Shown here: piece after piece, positions 9,108-15,693 of the stretch | How positions within the stretch are numbered: position 1 is the first letter of the stretch | How the letters are laid out: every line of letters begins with the position of its first letter | From: Sphingomonadales bacterium | GTDB taxonomy: Bacteria > Pseudomonadota > Alphaproteobacteria > Sphingomonadales > Sphingomonadaceae | Length of the DNA stretch: 64,000 bases | Assembly: GCA_027486895.1 (NCBI GenBank) | Contig: JAIXOE010000042.1 | Span: 1 to 64,000 of the forward strand | Direction: 5' to 3' | Made by a program: the position numbers and the translations under genes | The notes under the pieces: generated by a model | What the model was told of the DNA's origin: nothing | The model's database searches: none | The model's input: the letters and a program-made list of their open reading frames with translations, nothing else

Positions 9108-9671
9108 ATGGCGAAATTTTTTGGAAATCTACATCTGGTGCTGGTCGCCGGTCTCGTGCTGTCGTTCGCAGTTATGTTCAGTCTGCACGCCGACGAAGTG
9201 ACGGCGCAGTCGATCACACGTTGGCTACATACATTCTTCGGGATCGTCTGGATCGGGCTGTTGTACTATTTCAACTTCGTACAGATTCCTACGATGCCAA
9301 AAATTCCGGCTGAACTTAAGCCAGCCGTGTCGAAGCATATCGCACCATCTGCACTGTTCTTCTTCCGCTGGGCCGCGGCGATGACTGTGCTTCTCGGATT
9401 GATCATTTCGGTTCAGGCGGGTTACGCCCATCAGGCATTCACGCTGCAAGACCCCTACAAGCTGATCGGTGTTGGCATGTGGCTCGCAGTTATCATGGCA
9501 TTCAACGTCTGGTTCATCATCTGGCCTAACCAGAAGAAGGCACTTGGCATTGTTGAAGCCGACGATGCAGCCAAGGCAAAGGCAGCAACGACAGCGATGA
9601 TGACATCGCGTTTGAACACGTTGCTGTCGATCCCGATGCTTTACACAATGGTCAGCTTCAACGGCGGCTAA
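9108..9671 (+). CDS. PuuD-like (urate hydroxylase N-domain) membrane protein
   Basis: A 187-aa protein with about five hydrophobic segments and the conserved stretch WLHTFFGIVWIGLLYYFNF. This resembles the membrane domain found at the N-terminus of the bacterial urate hydroxylase PuuD. The cytochrome c domain that completes PuuD is absent, and no purine-catabolic gene is next to it, so urate oxidation is not implied. Conserved His residues in helices could bind haem; this is inference. A strong AGGAGG lies just before the ATG, suggesting high expression. An intrinsic terminator follows at 9692. The nearest neighbour is sodB, transcribed divergently. Confidence 0.7.
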   Translation: MAKFFGNLHLVLVAGLVLSFAVMFSLHADEVTAQSITRWLHTFFGIVWIGLLYYFNFVQIPTMPKIPAELKPAVSKHIAPSALFFFRWAAAMTVLLGLIISVQAGYAHQAFTLQDPYKLIGVGMWLAVIMAFNVWFIIWPNQKKALGIVEADDAAKAKAATTAMMTSRLNTLLSIPMLYTMVSFNGG

Positions 9672-9691
9672 GTCTCACCTCATCACGTTTC

Positions 9692-9724
9692 AAAAAAGGG
9701 GTGGCTCAGGCTGCCCCTTTTTTT
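9692..9724 (+). terminator. Intrinsic terminator shared by the PuuD-like gene and pspF
   Basis: A run of A, then GGGG and GGC, pairs around a TCAG loop with GCC-like bases, CCCC and a seven-T tract. The structure has A and T tracts on opposite sides, so it can work in both directions. The T tract runs into the pspF stop codon at 9723-9725. Confidence 0.8.
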
Positions 9725-10760
9725 ATCCCAAAAGGTCATGCTTCTTAAGGGTATGGCGCAACTGATCGTAGCTCAAGTTGAGCGCTTTGGCTGTCTGCCG
9801 TTGATTATAACGACACTTCGCCAATGCCTGCTCAAGCACGGCCTTTTCATATTTTTCGGTCGCGTCTCTAAAGTCAGTGACATCGACTGCCTGACTTAAG
9901 TTGGTGGAGAAACGTTGCTCTTGTACAGGTGCCTGATTGTCAGACTGGACCTGCGCAGGTGCAGACGCAGCTACCCCACCACGCCATGGGCTATCGAACG
10001 GATCAAACTGAATATAGTCAACGGGCTGCGCAGGGTCAGCCCAGCGATAAACCGCACGTTCGACCACATTGCGTAACTCGCGAACGTTACCTGGCCACAA
10101 ATGGTTTTCTAAGGCCCGGGTCGCAAGTTCGCCAAAGCCCGGCCACCCTGCCCAACCCAACTCAGCCGCCATGCGACGCCCATAATATTCGGACAATACT
10201 TCAACGTCGCCTTCACGCACGCGCAATGGCGGCAAAGTTATCACTTCAAAACAAAGCCGGTCGAGCAAATCCGCACGGAAGCGTCCTTTATCCACCATGT
10301 TGGGCAGATGCTCGTTGGTTGCGGCGACAATACGGACATCGACACGCATTGGCCTCGAGGAACCAATACGCGTGACCTCCCCATATTCGACCGCGCGCAA
10401 TAGCCGTTCTTGCGCCCCCATGCTCAATGTCCCCAGTTCGTCGAGGAACAGCGTGCCGCCGTCGGCTTCTTCAAACCTGCCCTCGCGTGCACGCGTGGCG
10501 CCGGTGAAAGCGCCAGCTTCATGACCGAACAGTTCTGCCTCAATCAATGTTTCAGGCAGCGCAGCGCAGTTAATCGTGACCAAAGGCCCGTCCCAGCGCG
10601 CGCTAAGGCGATGGAGACGTTCAGCGATCAGTTCCTTCCCGGTCCCGCGTTCCCCCACGACAAGTACGGGCCGATTAAGCGGTGCAGCCCGGCTTGCGCG
10701 CTCTACAGCATCCAGAAAGGCGGACGATTGCCCAATGAATTGATGACTATCGCGTTCCAT
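9723..10760 (-). CDS. pspF: Psp operon transcriptional activator PspF
   Basis: A sigma-54 enhancer-binding AAA+ protein of 345 aa that drives the divergent psp operon. It has no N-terminal receiver domain, as in E. coli PspF, where PspA inhibits the activator directly. The AAA+ domain begins almost at once with Walker A GERGTGKE (about 36-43), then the sigma-54 contact loop GAFTGA, LFLDELG and the FRADLLDRL region. A Fis-type helix-turn-helix closes the protein (NQRQTAKALNLSYDQLRHTL). I start at 10760 (MERDSHQFIGQ), which matches family length; an ATG 12 codons upstream is in frame. The residue order and neighbours make PspF much more likely than NtrC-type regulators. Confidence 0.93.
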   Translation of the reverse strand: MERDSHQFIGQSSAFLDAVERASRAAPLNRPVLVVGERGTGKELIAERLHRLSARWDGPLVTINCAALPETLIEAELFGHEAGAFTGATRAREGRFEEADGGTLFLDELGTLSMGAQERLLRAVEYGEVTRIGSSRPMRVDVRIVAATNEHLPNMVDKGRFRADLLDRLCFEVITLPPLRVREGDVEVLSEYYGRRMAAELGWAGWPGFGELATRALENHLWPGNVRELRNVVERAVYRWADPAQPVDYIQFDPFDSPWRGGVAASAPAQVQSDNQAPVQEQRFSTNLSQAVDVTDFRDATEKYEKAVLEQALAKCRYNQRQTAKALNLSYDQLRHTLKKHDLLG

Positions 10761-10780
10761 TTTCAAAGGTTGGCATATTT

Positions 10781-10790
10781 CACTATAGTG
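10781..10790. promoter_or_regulatory. Perfect 10-bp palindrome between pspF and the psp promoter
   Basis: CACTATAGTG is a perfect palindrome about 20 bases upstream of the pspF start and 70-80 bases upstream of the sigma-54 element. That is a suitable place for a PspF enhancer or autoregulatory site. The assignment is from position and symmetry only. Confidence 0.35.
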
Positions 10791-10860
10791 TGGCAATAAT
10801 TACTAGCGAAGATATGTAACATTTTTTGACAAATGTCGGAAATGCGCCAATATCTCAAAT

Positions 10861-10876
10861 TGGCACGCTCCCTGCA
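10861..10876 (+). promoter_or_regulatory. Sigma-54 (RpoN) promoter of the psp operon
   Basis: The sequence TGGCACGCTCCCTGCA fits the -24/-12 consensus TGGCACG-N4-TTGCA at every position but one (C for the first T of the -12 box). The GG and GC pairs are 12 bases apart, as required. It points at the gene at 10928 and lies opposite pspF, the sigma-54 activator, so the psp genes are very probably RpoN and PspF dependent. Confidence 0.88.
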
Positions 10877-10927
10877 ATGTGTCTTGCAAGCCGGAACATC
10901 ACCGGCATTAAAAAGGGAAGAAACATC

Positions 10928-11116
10928 ATGCGTAAAGATATCGGAACCAGCAATAACGTAAACGGGAGCGAAAGCCGTCTATGGCTGGCAGTCGCACTGT
11001 CGGTGTCCATGATCTTCACCAGCTATGCAGTTTCCGTTCTCAACCATCATGACGATGGCGACATGAACGTTCAGAATTACACGCATCGGCCAATCGTTGT
11101 CAGCTATCTTGCCTGA
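10928..11116 (+). CDS. 62-aa single-helix membrane protein, first gene of the psp operon
   Basis: I do not recognise this protein. It begins MRKDIGTSNNVNGSESR, then has one hydrophobic helix (about 17-37, LWLAVALSVSMIFTSYAVSV), then a short polar tail with HHDDGD. The start at 10928 has GGGAAG 8 bases upstream. An upstream in-frame start (10826) lies ahead of the sigma-54 promoter, so it is not on the psp transcript. It is the first gene after the promoter and precedes pspA by 109 bases. It could be a small signalling or anchoring subunit of the Psp system, or a leader ORF; nothing in the sequence decides. Confidence 0.7.
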   Translation: MRKDIGTSNNVNGSESRLWLAVALSVSMIFTSYAVSVLNHHDDGDMNVQNYTHRPIVVSYLA

Positions 11117-11225
11117 TAACGATAGCCTGCGACCGGAGTACCCCAGCTCCCCCCCTACCTCCCAAAGGTACCCGGTCGCCCCCTCTTTCAGTTCACACAC
11201 AAACAGTTTTAACCGGAGTTACCCA

Positions 11226-11909
11226 ATGGGCATATTTTCAAGAACCCGCGACATCATCGCAGCCAATGTCACAGACTTGCTCGACAAGTCGCAAGACCCG
11301 GCAAAGATGATCCGCATGATCATTCTGGAAATGGAAGAAACCTTGGTTGAAGTCCGCGCTTCTGCAGCCCGGACGATTGCTGACCAGAAAGAACTACGCC
11401 GGCACATCGACAAGCTTAATACCCTTGAAGCTGACTGGACCGACAAGGCGCATCTCGCGCTTTCAAAGGGCCGCGACGATCTTGCGAAGGCTGCATTGGT
11501 CGAAAAGCGCAAGGCAACAGACATGAAGGTCCAGCTGACGGCAGAGGTCGATGTTCTCAATGATGCGCTCAAGGCATCGGAACAGGACATTCACAAGCTG
11601 CAGAAAAAGCTGGCCGATGCCCGCAGCCGTCAGAACGCGCTGATGACTCGCCTCGAAAGTGCCGAAAATCAGGTAAAGCTGCGTACCATGTACAATGGCG
11701 ACAAGGTTCGCGAGGCGTTCTCACGCTTTGACGTACTGGAGCGCCGCGTGGACGAAGCGCAAGGCTATGCGGACTCGCTGTCCATCGGTTCGGACGCCCC
11801 TCGCAGCTTGGGCGATGAAATCGCCGCCCTTGAGTCCTTCGACGTCGTCGACGCCGAGCTTGAGGAAATGAAAAAGGCGATGAATGCCGACCAGAAGAAG
11901 GAAGCTTGA
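11226..11909 (+). CDS. pspA: Phage shock protein A
   Basis: The 227-aa coiled-coil ESCRT-III-like protein binds stressed inner membrane and, in E. coli, restrains PspF. The N-terminal amphipathic segment MGIFSRTRDIIAANVTDLLD is followed by the family motif ALIRQMIxEME in the form KMIRMIILEMEETLVE, then a continuous coiled coil (about 25-185). A short C-terminal helix (about 205-225) closes it. The start at 11226 has GGAG upstream; the frame extends 43 codons further with no family similarity. It is followed 4 bases later by pspB. Confidence 0.96.
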   Translation: MGIFSRTRDIIAANVTDLLDKSQDPAKMIRMIILEMEETLVEVRASAARTIADQKELRRHIDKLNTLEADWTDKAHLALSKGRDDLAKAALVEKRKATDMKVQLTAEVDVLNDALKASEQDIHKLQKKLADARSRQNALMTRLESAENQVKLRTMYNGDKVREAFSRFDVLERRVDEAQGYADSLSIGSDAPRSLGDEIAALESFDVVDAELEEMKKAMNADQKKEA

Positions 11910-11913
11910 TCCG

Positions 11914-12201
11914 ATGGAAGATACCGTCATCCCCGTTCTCGTCGTTGGAATGCTGTTCATTGGCTTGCCGTGGCTCATCCTGCATTATGTCACCCGTTGG
12001 AAAACCGCGGCAACGCTTACCAATGATGACGAGCGGATGCTGGGTGACATGAACGACCTTGCCCGTCGTCTCGAAGACCGCCTCGATACCGTCGAGCGTC
12101 TGGTCGCTCAAGAAAATCCTGAATGGCAGCCACGCCGCATCGATCATGAAACACAAGATTTCGACCCCGAAAACGTCCGCAGGCTGGAAAGGAACCGCTA
12201 A
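11914..12201 (+). CDS. pspB: Phage shock protein B
   Basis: A 95-aa inner-membrane protein that, with PspC, passes stress signals to PspA. One N-terminal helix (about 5-25, ending LPWLILHYVTRW) matches the LPIWLWLHY pattern of E. coli PspB. It is followed by a cytoplasmic coiled coil with RLEDRLDTVERLVAQENPEW, equivalent to the E. coli segment RERIQALESILDAEHPNW. The protein is about 20 residues longer than E. coli PspB because of the C-terminal IDHETQDF tail. The start at 11914 is 4 bases after the pspA stop. This is the true PspB among five related proteins in the operon. Confidence 0.93.
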   Translation: MEDTVIPVLVVGMLFIGLPWLILHYVTRWKTAATLTNDDERMLGDMNDLARRLEDRLDTVERLVAQENPEWQPRRIDHETQDFDPENVRRLERNR

Positions 12202-12202
12202 A

Positions 12203-12586
12203 ATGGCTGGTACACATACCAAATTCTATCTCGATAAGATGAACGCGAAGTGGAAAGGCGTTTGCGCCGGAATTGCCGACTACACAGGCGTAGATGTTCT
12301 TTGGGTTCGACTGGGCGCCGTGATGCTCACGCTCATGGGCGGCTTTCCCTGGACGCTAATTGCCTATGTCATCACGGCATGGATGGCCAACCAGAAGCCG
12401 GTGCACTTGTACACAGATGATCGGCAAGACCAGAAATTCTGGCAGGGCGTGCGTCAGTCACCGGCCCGCACAACGCGCGACATTCGCTCACGGTTCCGGG
12501 AAATCGACCACCGGTTGGCTGAAATGGAAACCTATTATGTCAGCAACAACAAGCAGCTCGCCGACGAAATTGAAAGCCTTCGATAA
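12203..12586 (+). CDS. pspC: Phage shock protein C
   Basis: A 127-aa membrane protein with the PspC domain at about 7-68: LDKMNAKWKGVCAGIADYTG, then DVLWVRLGAVMLTL and a second hydrophobic stretch. PspC works with PspB to sense membrane stress and recruit PspA. The C-terminal part has a DIRSRFREIDHRLAEME helix, probably a coiled coil. The start at 12203 follows the pspB stop by one base and has AAAGGAA upstream. A longer in-frame reading would run back through pspB and is rejected. Confidence 0.93.
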   Translation: MAGTHTKFYLDKMNAKWKGVCAGIADYTGVDVLWVRLGAVMLTLMGGFPWTLIAYVITAWMANQKPVHLYTDDRQDQKFWQGVRQSPARTTRDIRSRFREIDHRLAEMETYYVSNNKQLADEIESLR

Positions 12587-12610
12587 ATATCATTCGGGAG
12601 GGAATAATTC

Positions 12611-12769
12611 ATGTTCACGCTTATCATATTAGGTCTGATCGCCTGGTTCGCATATCGCCACTTCGCGCAGAAGAAACGCCAAGCTGATCGCCGCAACTGG
12701 AGTGTTGATTTTCGCGACACCCCAATCCGTCCAGTAACGCGCCGCCTGCCATGGAAGGACTTCAAATGA
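12611..12769 (+). CDS. 52-aa membrane microprotein, Arg/Trp-rich, in the psp operon
   Basis: The predicted protein begins MFTLIILGLIAWFAYRHFAQ, a single membrane helix of about 15 residues. A strongly basic tail follows, ending in RRLPWKDFK. A good GGGAGGGA lies before the ATG at 12611, and the stop overlaps the next gene's start as ATGA, so translation and coupling are likely. I do not recognise the family. E. coli PspD is a different small peripheral membrane protein at the equivalent position after pspC, so a PspD-like role is possible but there is no clear sequence match. Confidence 0.72.
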   Translation: MFTLIILGLIAWFAYRHFAQKKRQADRRNWSVDFRDTPIRPVTRRLPWKDFK

Positions 12770-13062
12770 GCTTCGGTGGACCAAATTTCATAATTGCAAT
12801 TATCGCGGTGATGACAGTCGGTTGGCTGATCAACAACTGGATCCGTGCGAAACATGGCTATGCGCTCGAGGACGAATGGAGCGGTAAAACATACAAAACC
12901 GACAAAAATCCTAACGACGAACGTTCAATCGCACTTTTGAGCAGCGAAAATGAAACGCTGAACGGCAAGATAGGCCATCTTGAGGAACGGGTCGCTGTCT
13001 TGGAACGGATCGTCACCGACAAGGCCGGACGCCTTTCGGAAGAAATCGAAAATCTGCGCTAA
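12766..13062 (+). CDS. PspB-like membrane coiled-coil protein, paralog 1
   Basis: A 98-aa protein with one N-terminal helix (about 8-28, FIIAIIAVMTVGWLINNW), a polar middle (GYALEDEWSGK) and a C-terminal coil. The motif LEERVAVLERIVTD near residue 73 corresponds to the C-terminal helix of PspB (E. coli RERIQALESIL). The ending GRLSEEIENLR is shared in form with the next two genes. The ATG overlaps the stop of the 52-aa gene. It lacks the LPIWLWLHY-type helix and the HPNW ending of true PspB. A role in Psp signalling or membrane scaffolding is inferred from motif and operon only. Confidence 0.75.
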   Translation: MSFGGPNFIIAIIAVMTVGWLINNWIRAKHGYALEDEWSGKTYKTDKNPNDERSIALLSSENETLNGKIGHLEERVAVLERIVTDKAGRLSEEIENLR

Positions 13063-13077
13063 TTTTGGAGGTACACA

Positions 13078-13374
13078 ATGGACATCAACCCACTTCTTAT
13101 CCCCATTCTCGGTATCAGCTGCGGCCTGCTCGCGATATTTTCCGGTGCGATTGTTCGCCCCTGGCTGAAGTTAAAAGAACGCCAGATGGAATTGAACGCG
13201 AACAACATCGCGGAAAAGGCTGCCCAATATGCTGCGGACAAAGGTCGTCTTGAAGAGCGCGTTGCTGTTCTGGAAAGAATTATAACCGACCAAGGCTACA
13301 GCCTGGCAAAGGAAATTGAAGAACTACGCAGCTTGCCGCCCAAGACGGTGACGCCGCAACGCGAAGTTATTTGA
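13078..13374 (+). CDS. PspB-like membrane coiled-coil protein, paralog 2
   Basis: A 98-aa protein with an N-terminal helix (about 5-28, LLIPILGISCGLLAIFSGAI), then a charged coil with AEKAAQYAADK. The motif LEERVAVLERIITD is nearly identical to paralog 1 (one substitution in 14), and the AKEIEELR ending also matches. The rest of the two proteins diverges, so this is an old duplication with strong constraint on the C-terminal helix. GGAGG precedes the ATG. A Pro-rich tail follows. No enzymatic motif is visible. A function as a PspB-type partner is inference. Confidence 0.75.
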   Translation: MDINPLLIPILGISCGLLAIFSGAIVRPWLKLKERQMELNANNIAEKAAQYAADKGRLEERVAVLERIITDQGYSLAKEIEELRSLPPKTVTPQREVI

Positions 13375-13384
13375 GGAGGAAATT

Positions 13385-13657
13385 ATGGGCCCGTTTGAAA
13401 TGGTCGTCGCGATCATCGCCATCATCACGATCGGCAAGATTATACAGACGAAGCAAAAGGCAAAGCATGGGATCGTTGAAGACGAAAATTTCATGGGAAC
13501 GAAAACGCATCGTCTTCTGAACAACGCGGATACGCAGCAGATGCAGGACGAAATTCGGTCTTTGAAAGAGCGCATTCAGGTTTTGGAACGCATTGCGACT
13601 GACGATAACAGCGCGAGTGATATCAACCGTCAAATTGAGGAACTGCGCGGCCGATAA
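13385..13657 (+). CDS. PspB-like membrane coiled-coil protein, paralog 3
   Basis: A 90-aa protein with a short N-terminal helix (about 4-20, FEMVVAIIAIITIGKII). Its middle part shares the KAKHGxxxED pattern with paralog 1 (RAKHGYALED there, KAKHGIVEDE here). The coil LKERIQVLERIATD comes close to E. coli PspB RERIQALESIL, and the protein ends in INRQIEELRGR. GAGGAG lies just before the ATG and the gap from the previous gene is 10 bases. Paralogs 1 and 3 look more similar to each other in the middle part than either does to paralog 2. Confidence 0.75.
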   Translation: MGPFEMVVAIIAIITIGKIIQTKQKAKHGIVEDENFMGTKTHRLLNNADTQQMQDEIRSLKERIQVLERIATDDNSASDINRQIEELRGR

Positions 13658-13683
13658 TGGCGCGCGGACAGAAAGGAAGGACC

Positions 13684-13926
13684 ATGCAACAGGATCCCAA
13701 CTTCTACATCATCATCGGTGCCTTCGCGGTGCTGTGTGTCGGCATCGTGTCGTCACTGAGCCTTAGGGGCTGGCGCGACTGGATTGCACTTAAGCATGCC
13801 GAACTTGATACATTGCGGCATGGCAATGATGCGCCTGTGCCCTCGGCAACATCGCGTATTGAAGTCGCGGATTTAAAAGAGCGCGTGAAAAGGCTTGAAG
13901 CCATAGCGGCAGGGATTGATATCTAG
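13684..13926 (+). CDS. PspB-like membrane coiled-coil protein, paralog 4
   Basis: An 80-aa protein with an N-terminal helix (about 7-26, YIIIGAFAVLCVGIVSSLS), then a WRDWIALKHAEL segment and a terminal coil with LKERVKRLEAIAAG. It is the most diverged member and lacks the EIExLR ending of the other three. The ATG at 13684 has AAGGAAGG upstream; an ATG at 13657 overlapping the previous stop is also in frame but has no better signal. It ends 24 bases before sufE. Confidence 0.7.
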   Translation: MQQDPNFYIIIGAFAVLCVGIVSSLSLRGWRDWIALKHAELDTLRHGNDAPVPSATSRIEVADLKERVKRLEAIAAGIDI

Positions 13927-13950
13927 GCAATGCGGCCATATGCGCAGTGC

Positions 13951-14355
13951 ATGACAACACTCGCAGACATCACAGAAGAGTATGAATTTCTTGAGGCTGA
14001 TGACCGTTATCGGTTGCTTATTGACCTTGGACGCGAATTGCCTGAGATGCCCGCCGCGTTGAAAACCGATGCGACACTCGTTCGTGGTTGCTCAGCAAGC
14101 GTATGGGTCTATCCCGTGACTGAAGATGGCACTCTGACCTTTTTGGCCGACAGCAACGCCGCGATCACCAAGGGCATCATCGCACTGGTCCTTAAAACGG
14201 TCGAGCATAAAAATGCGGCCGATATTCTTAAGACCGACATCGAAAATGCCCTGGCTCCGTTCGACCTCAAAAATCAGTTAAGTTCGAACCGGACACAGGG
14301 CATTCCCAATATGATTTCGCTTATCCGCGAAACGGCAGCGCGTTACACGAACTGA
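13951..14355 (+). CDS. sufE: Cysteine desulfuration protein SufE
   Basis: SufE accepts sulfane sulfur from the cysteine desulfurase SufS for Fe-S cluster assembly. The 134-aa protein has the family pattern DDRYRLLIDLGRELPEMP, the active-site Cys47 in RGCSASVW, and a C-terminal SSNRTQGIPNMISLIRE helix matching the SxxRxxGL motif. Two in-frame ATGs occur; 13951 gives the usual length. No other suf gene is nearby. It follows the psp array by 24 bases and may or may not be on that transcript. Its 3' end overlaps the convergent PepSY gene by 13 bases. Confidence 0.92.
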   Translation: MTTLADITEEYEFLEADDRYRLLIDLGRELPEMPAALKTDATLVRGCSASVWVYPVTEDGTLTFLADSNAAITKGIIALVLKTVEHKNAADILKTDIENALAPFDLKNQLSSNRTQGIPNMISLIRETAARYTN

Positions 14356-15683
14356 ACTGGACGCACACCAAGCCAAATCGCAAGTGCAGGTACGCGGGGC
14401 AGAAGCAGCCGGTCGAACAACCACAGGGCGAGTAGCGATGCCGCAAGCAACGGCAAGAGCAATGCCATGACGCCGATGATCATCACAACCCCGCGTATTT
14501 TCTGCGGCATCACAGCAACGGGCGGCGCGCCGAGCGCATCATCCGGCTTGCGCCGTCGCCACATCAGGAAGCCCGATATCACCAATGTGGTAAGGCCAAC
14601 AGCGGTGAGTACCCCGATCAACTGATTGATCCAGCCGAAAAGCTGTCCCTCATGCCAAGCAATTCCATAATTGACCGCGCGATCAATGAGATGTTTGTCA
14701 GCAAAGCCTCTCCGTGAAATCTCCTTGCCCGTTGCAACATCGAACGTGATCTCACGGTTCAATGGCCGGTTTTGCGCTTCAGACTTGATTGTCCAGGCCA
14801 TCGGCGCAGGCGGCCCGAAACGCTCGGGCGCCCCTGGTGGTTTCACCAACACCGGATGCGGCAGTCGTTCCGCCTTCGCCTTGGCTACCATATCAGCCAA
14901 GCCAACCAGCGGAACGCCGCTGGCCTGCATTTTCATCATTGCATCATGGTCATGTTCGGCATGGGGGGCCGCACTGCCCGTCTTCCAGTCTTGCGTCCCT
15001 TGAACTAGTCCCAATTCAGCACGGGCGATTTTGAAGGCATCACCCCAGACGCTCGCCCAAGGCAGTCCAGTGGTCAGCAAAACAAGTGCTAGCCCTGAAA
15101 CCCAAAAGCCAGTCACCGCATGCAGGTCGCGCAAAAATACCCGATTGCCCTTGCCGAGCCTTGGCCAAATGACCCCAGCTAAACCTTGCCCGCGCGGCCA
15201 CCACATATACAGACCGGTCAGGATCATCACGATCGCCCAGCACGCCGCCAGTTCTACAATCCAGTCCCCCATTTTGCCGATCAGCAGCGAACCATGTATG
15301 CGCGATACCGTAGCGGATATTCGGCTTTCAGGATCGATGCTGCTCAACACTTTACCCTGCGGCGACACATAGACGTCCCGCATTGACCGGCCATCGGCTA
15401 GGCCGATGTGGAGCATCGCGGCGTCGCCTGCACGCTCGGGCAACCGATAGCTTTGGAATTGCGCCCCCGGATTTGCGGCCATCACAGCGGCCAGCTGCGC
15501 ATTGGGCGACACAGCTTGTTCAGTGGACATGTCACTAAACGCACGTTCCTCCCACCGGTCCAGTTGCGGCTTGAACAGATAGATTGCACCGGTCGTAGCA
15601 AGCACGAGGATCAGGGGCATGACGAAAAGCGAAGCATAGAAATGCCAGCGCCAGATCGTGCGGTAGAATGAAGTCTTTTCCAT
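14343..15683 (-). CDS. PepSY-associated membrane protein (PiuB-like)
   Basis: A 446-aa inner-membrane protein of the PepSY_TM family, usually coupled to siderophore receptors and proposed to act in ferric-siderophore reduction. It opens TIWRWHFYASLFVMPLILVL, the family's RxWHFYAG pattern. Three more helices lie near residues 175-195, 220-240 and 355-380, with another at about 410-430. The periplasmic part has WEERAFSD and PepSY-like segments. The ATG at 15683 has GGAG upstream and is 10 bases after the TonB receptor stop, so the two form an operon. Candidate haem His residues sit in several helices. Substrate is unknown. Confidence 0.85.
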   Translation of the reverse strand: MEKTSFYRTIWRWHFYASLFVMPLILVLATTGAIYLFKPQLDRWEERAFSDMSTEQAVSPNAQLAAVMAANPGAQFQSYRLPERAGDAAMLHIGLADGRSMRDVYVSPQGKVLSSIDPESRISATVSRIHGSLLIGKMGDWIVELAACWAIVMILTGLYMWWPRGQGLAGVIWPRLGKGNRVFLRDLHAVTGFWVSGLALVLLTTGLPWASVWGDAFKIARAELGLVQGTQDWKTGSAAPHAEHDHDAMMKMQASGVPLVGLADMVAKAKAERLPHPVLVKPPGAPERFGPPAPMAWTIKSEAQNRPLNREITFDVATGKEISRRGFADKHLIDRAVNYGIAWHEGQLFGWINQLIGVLTAVGLTTLVISGFLMWRRRKPDDALGAPPVAVMPQKIRGVVMIIGVMALLLPLLAASLLALWLFDRLLLPRVPALAIWLGVRPVQFV

Positions 15684-15693
15684 TTCCGGTCTC

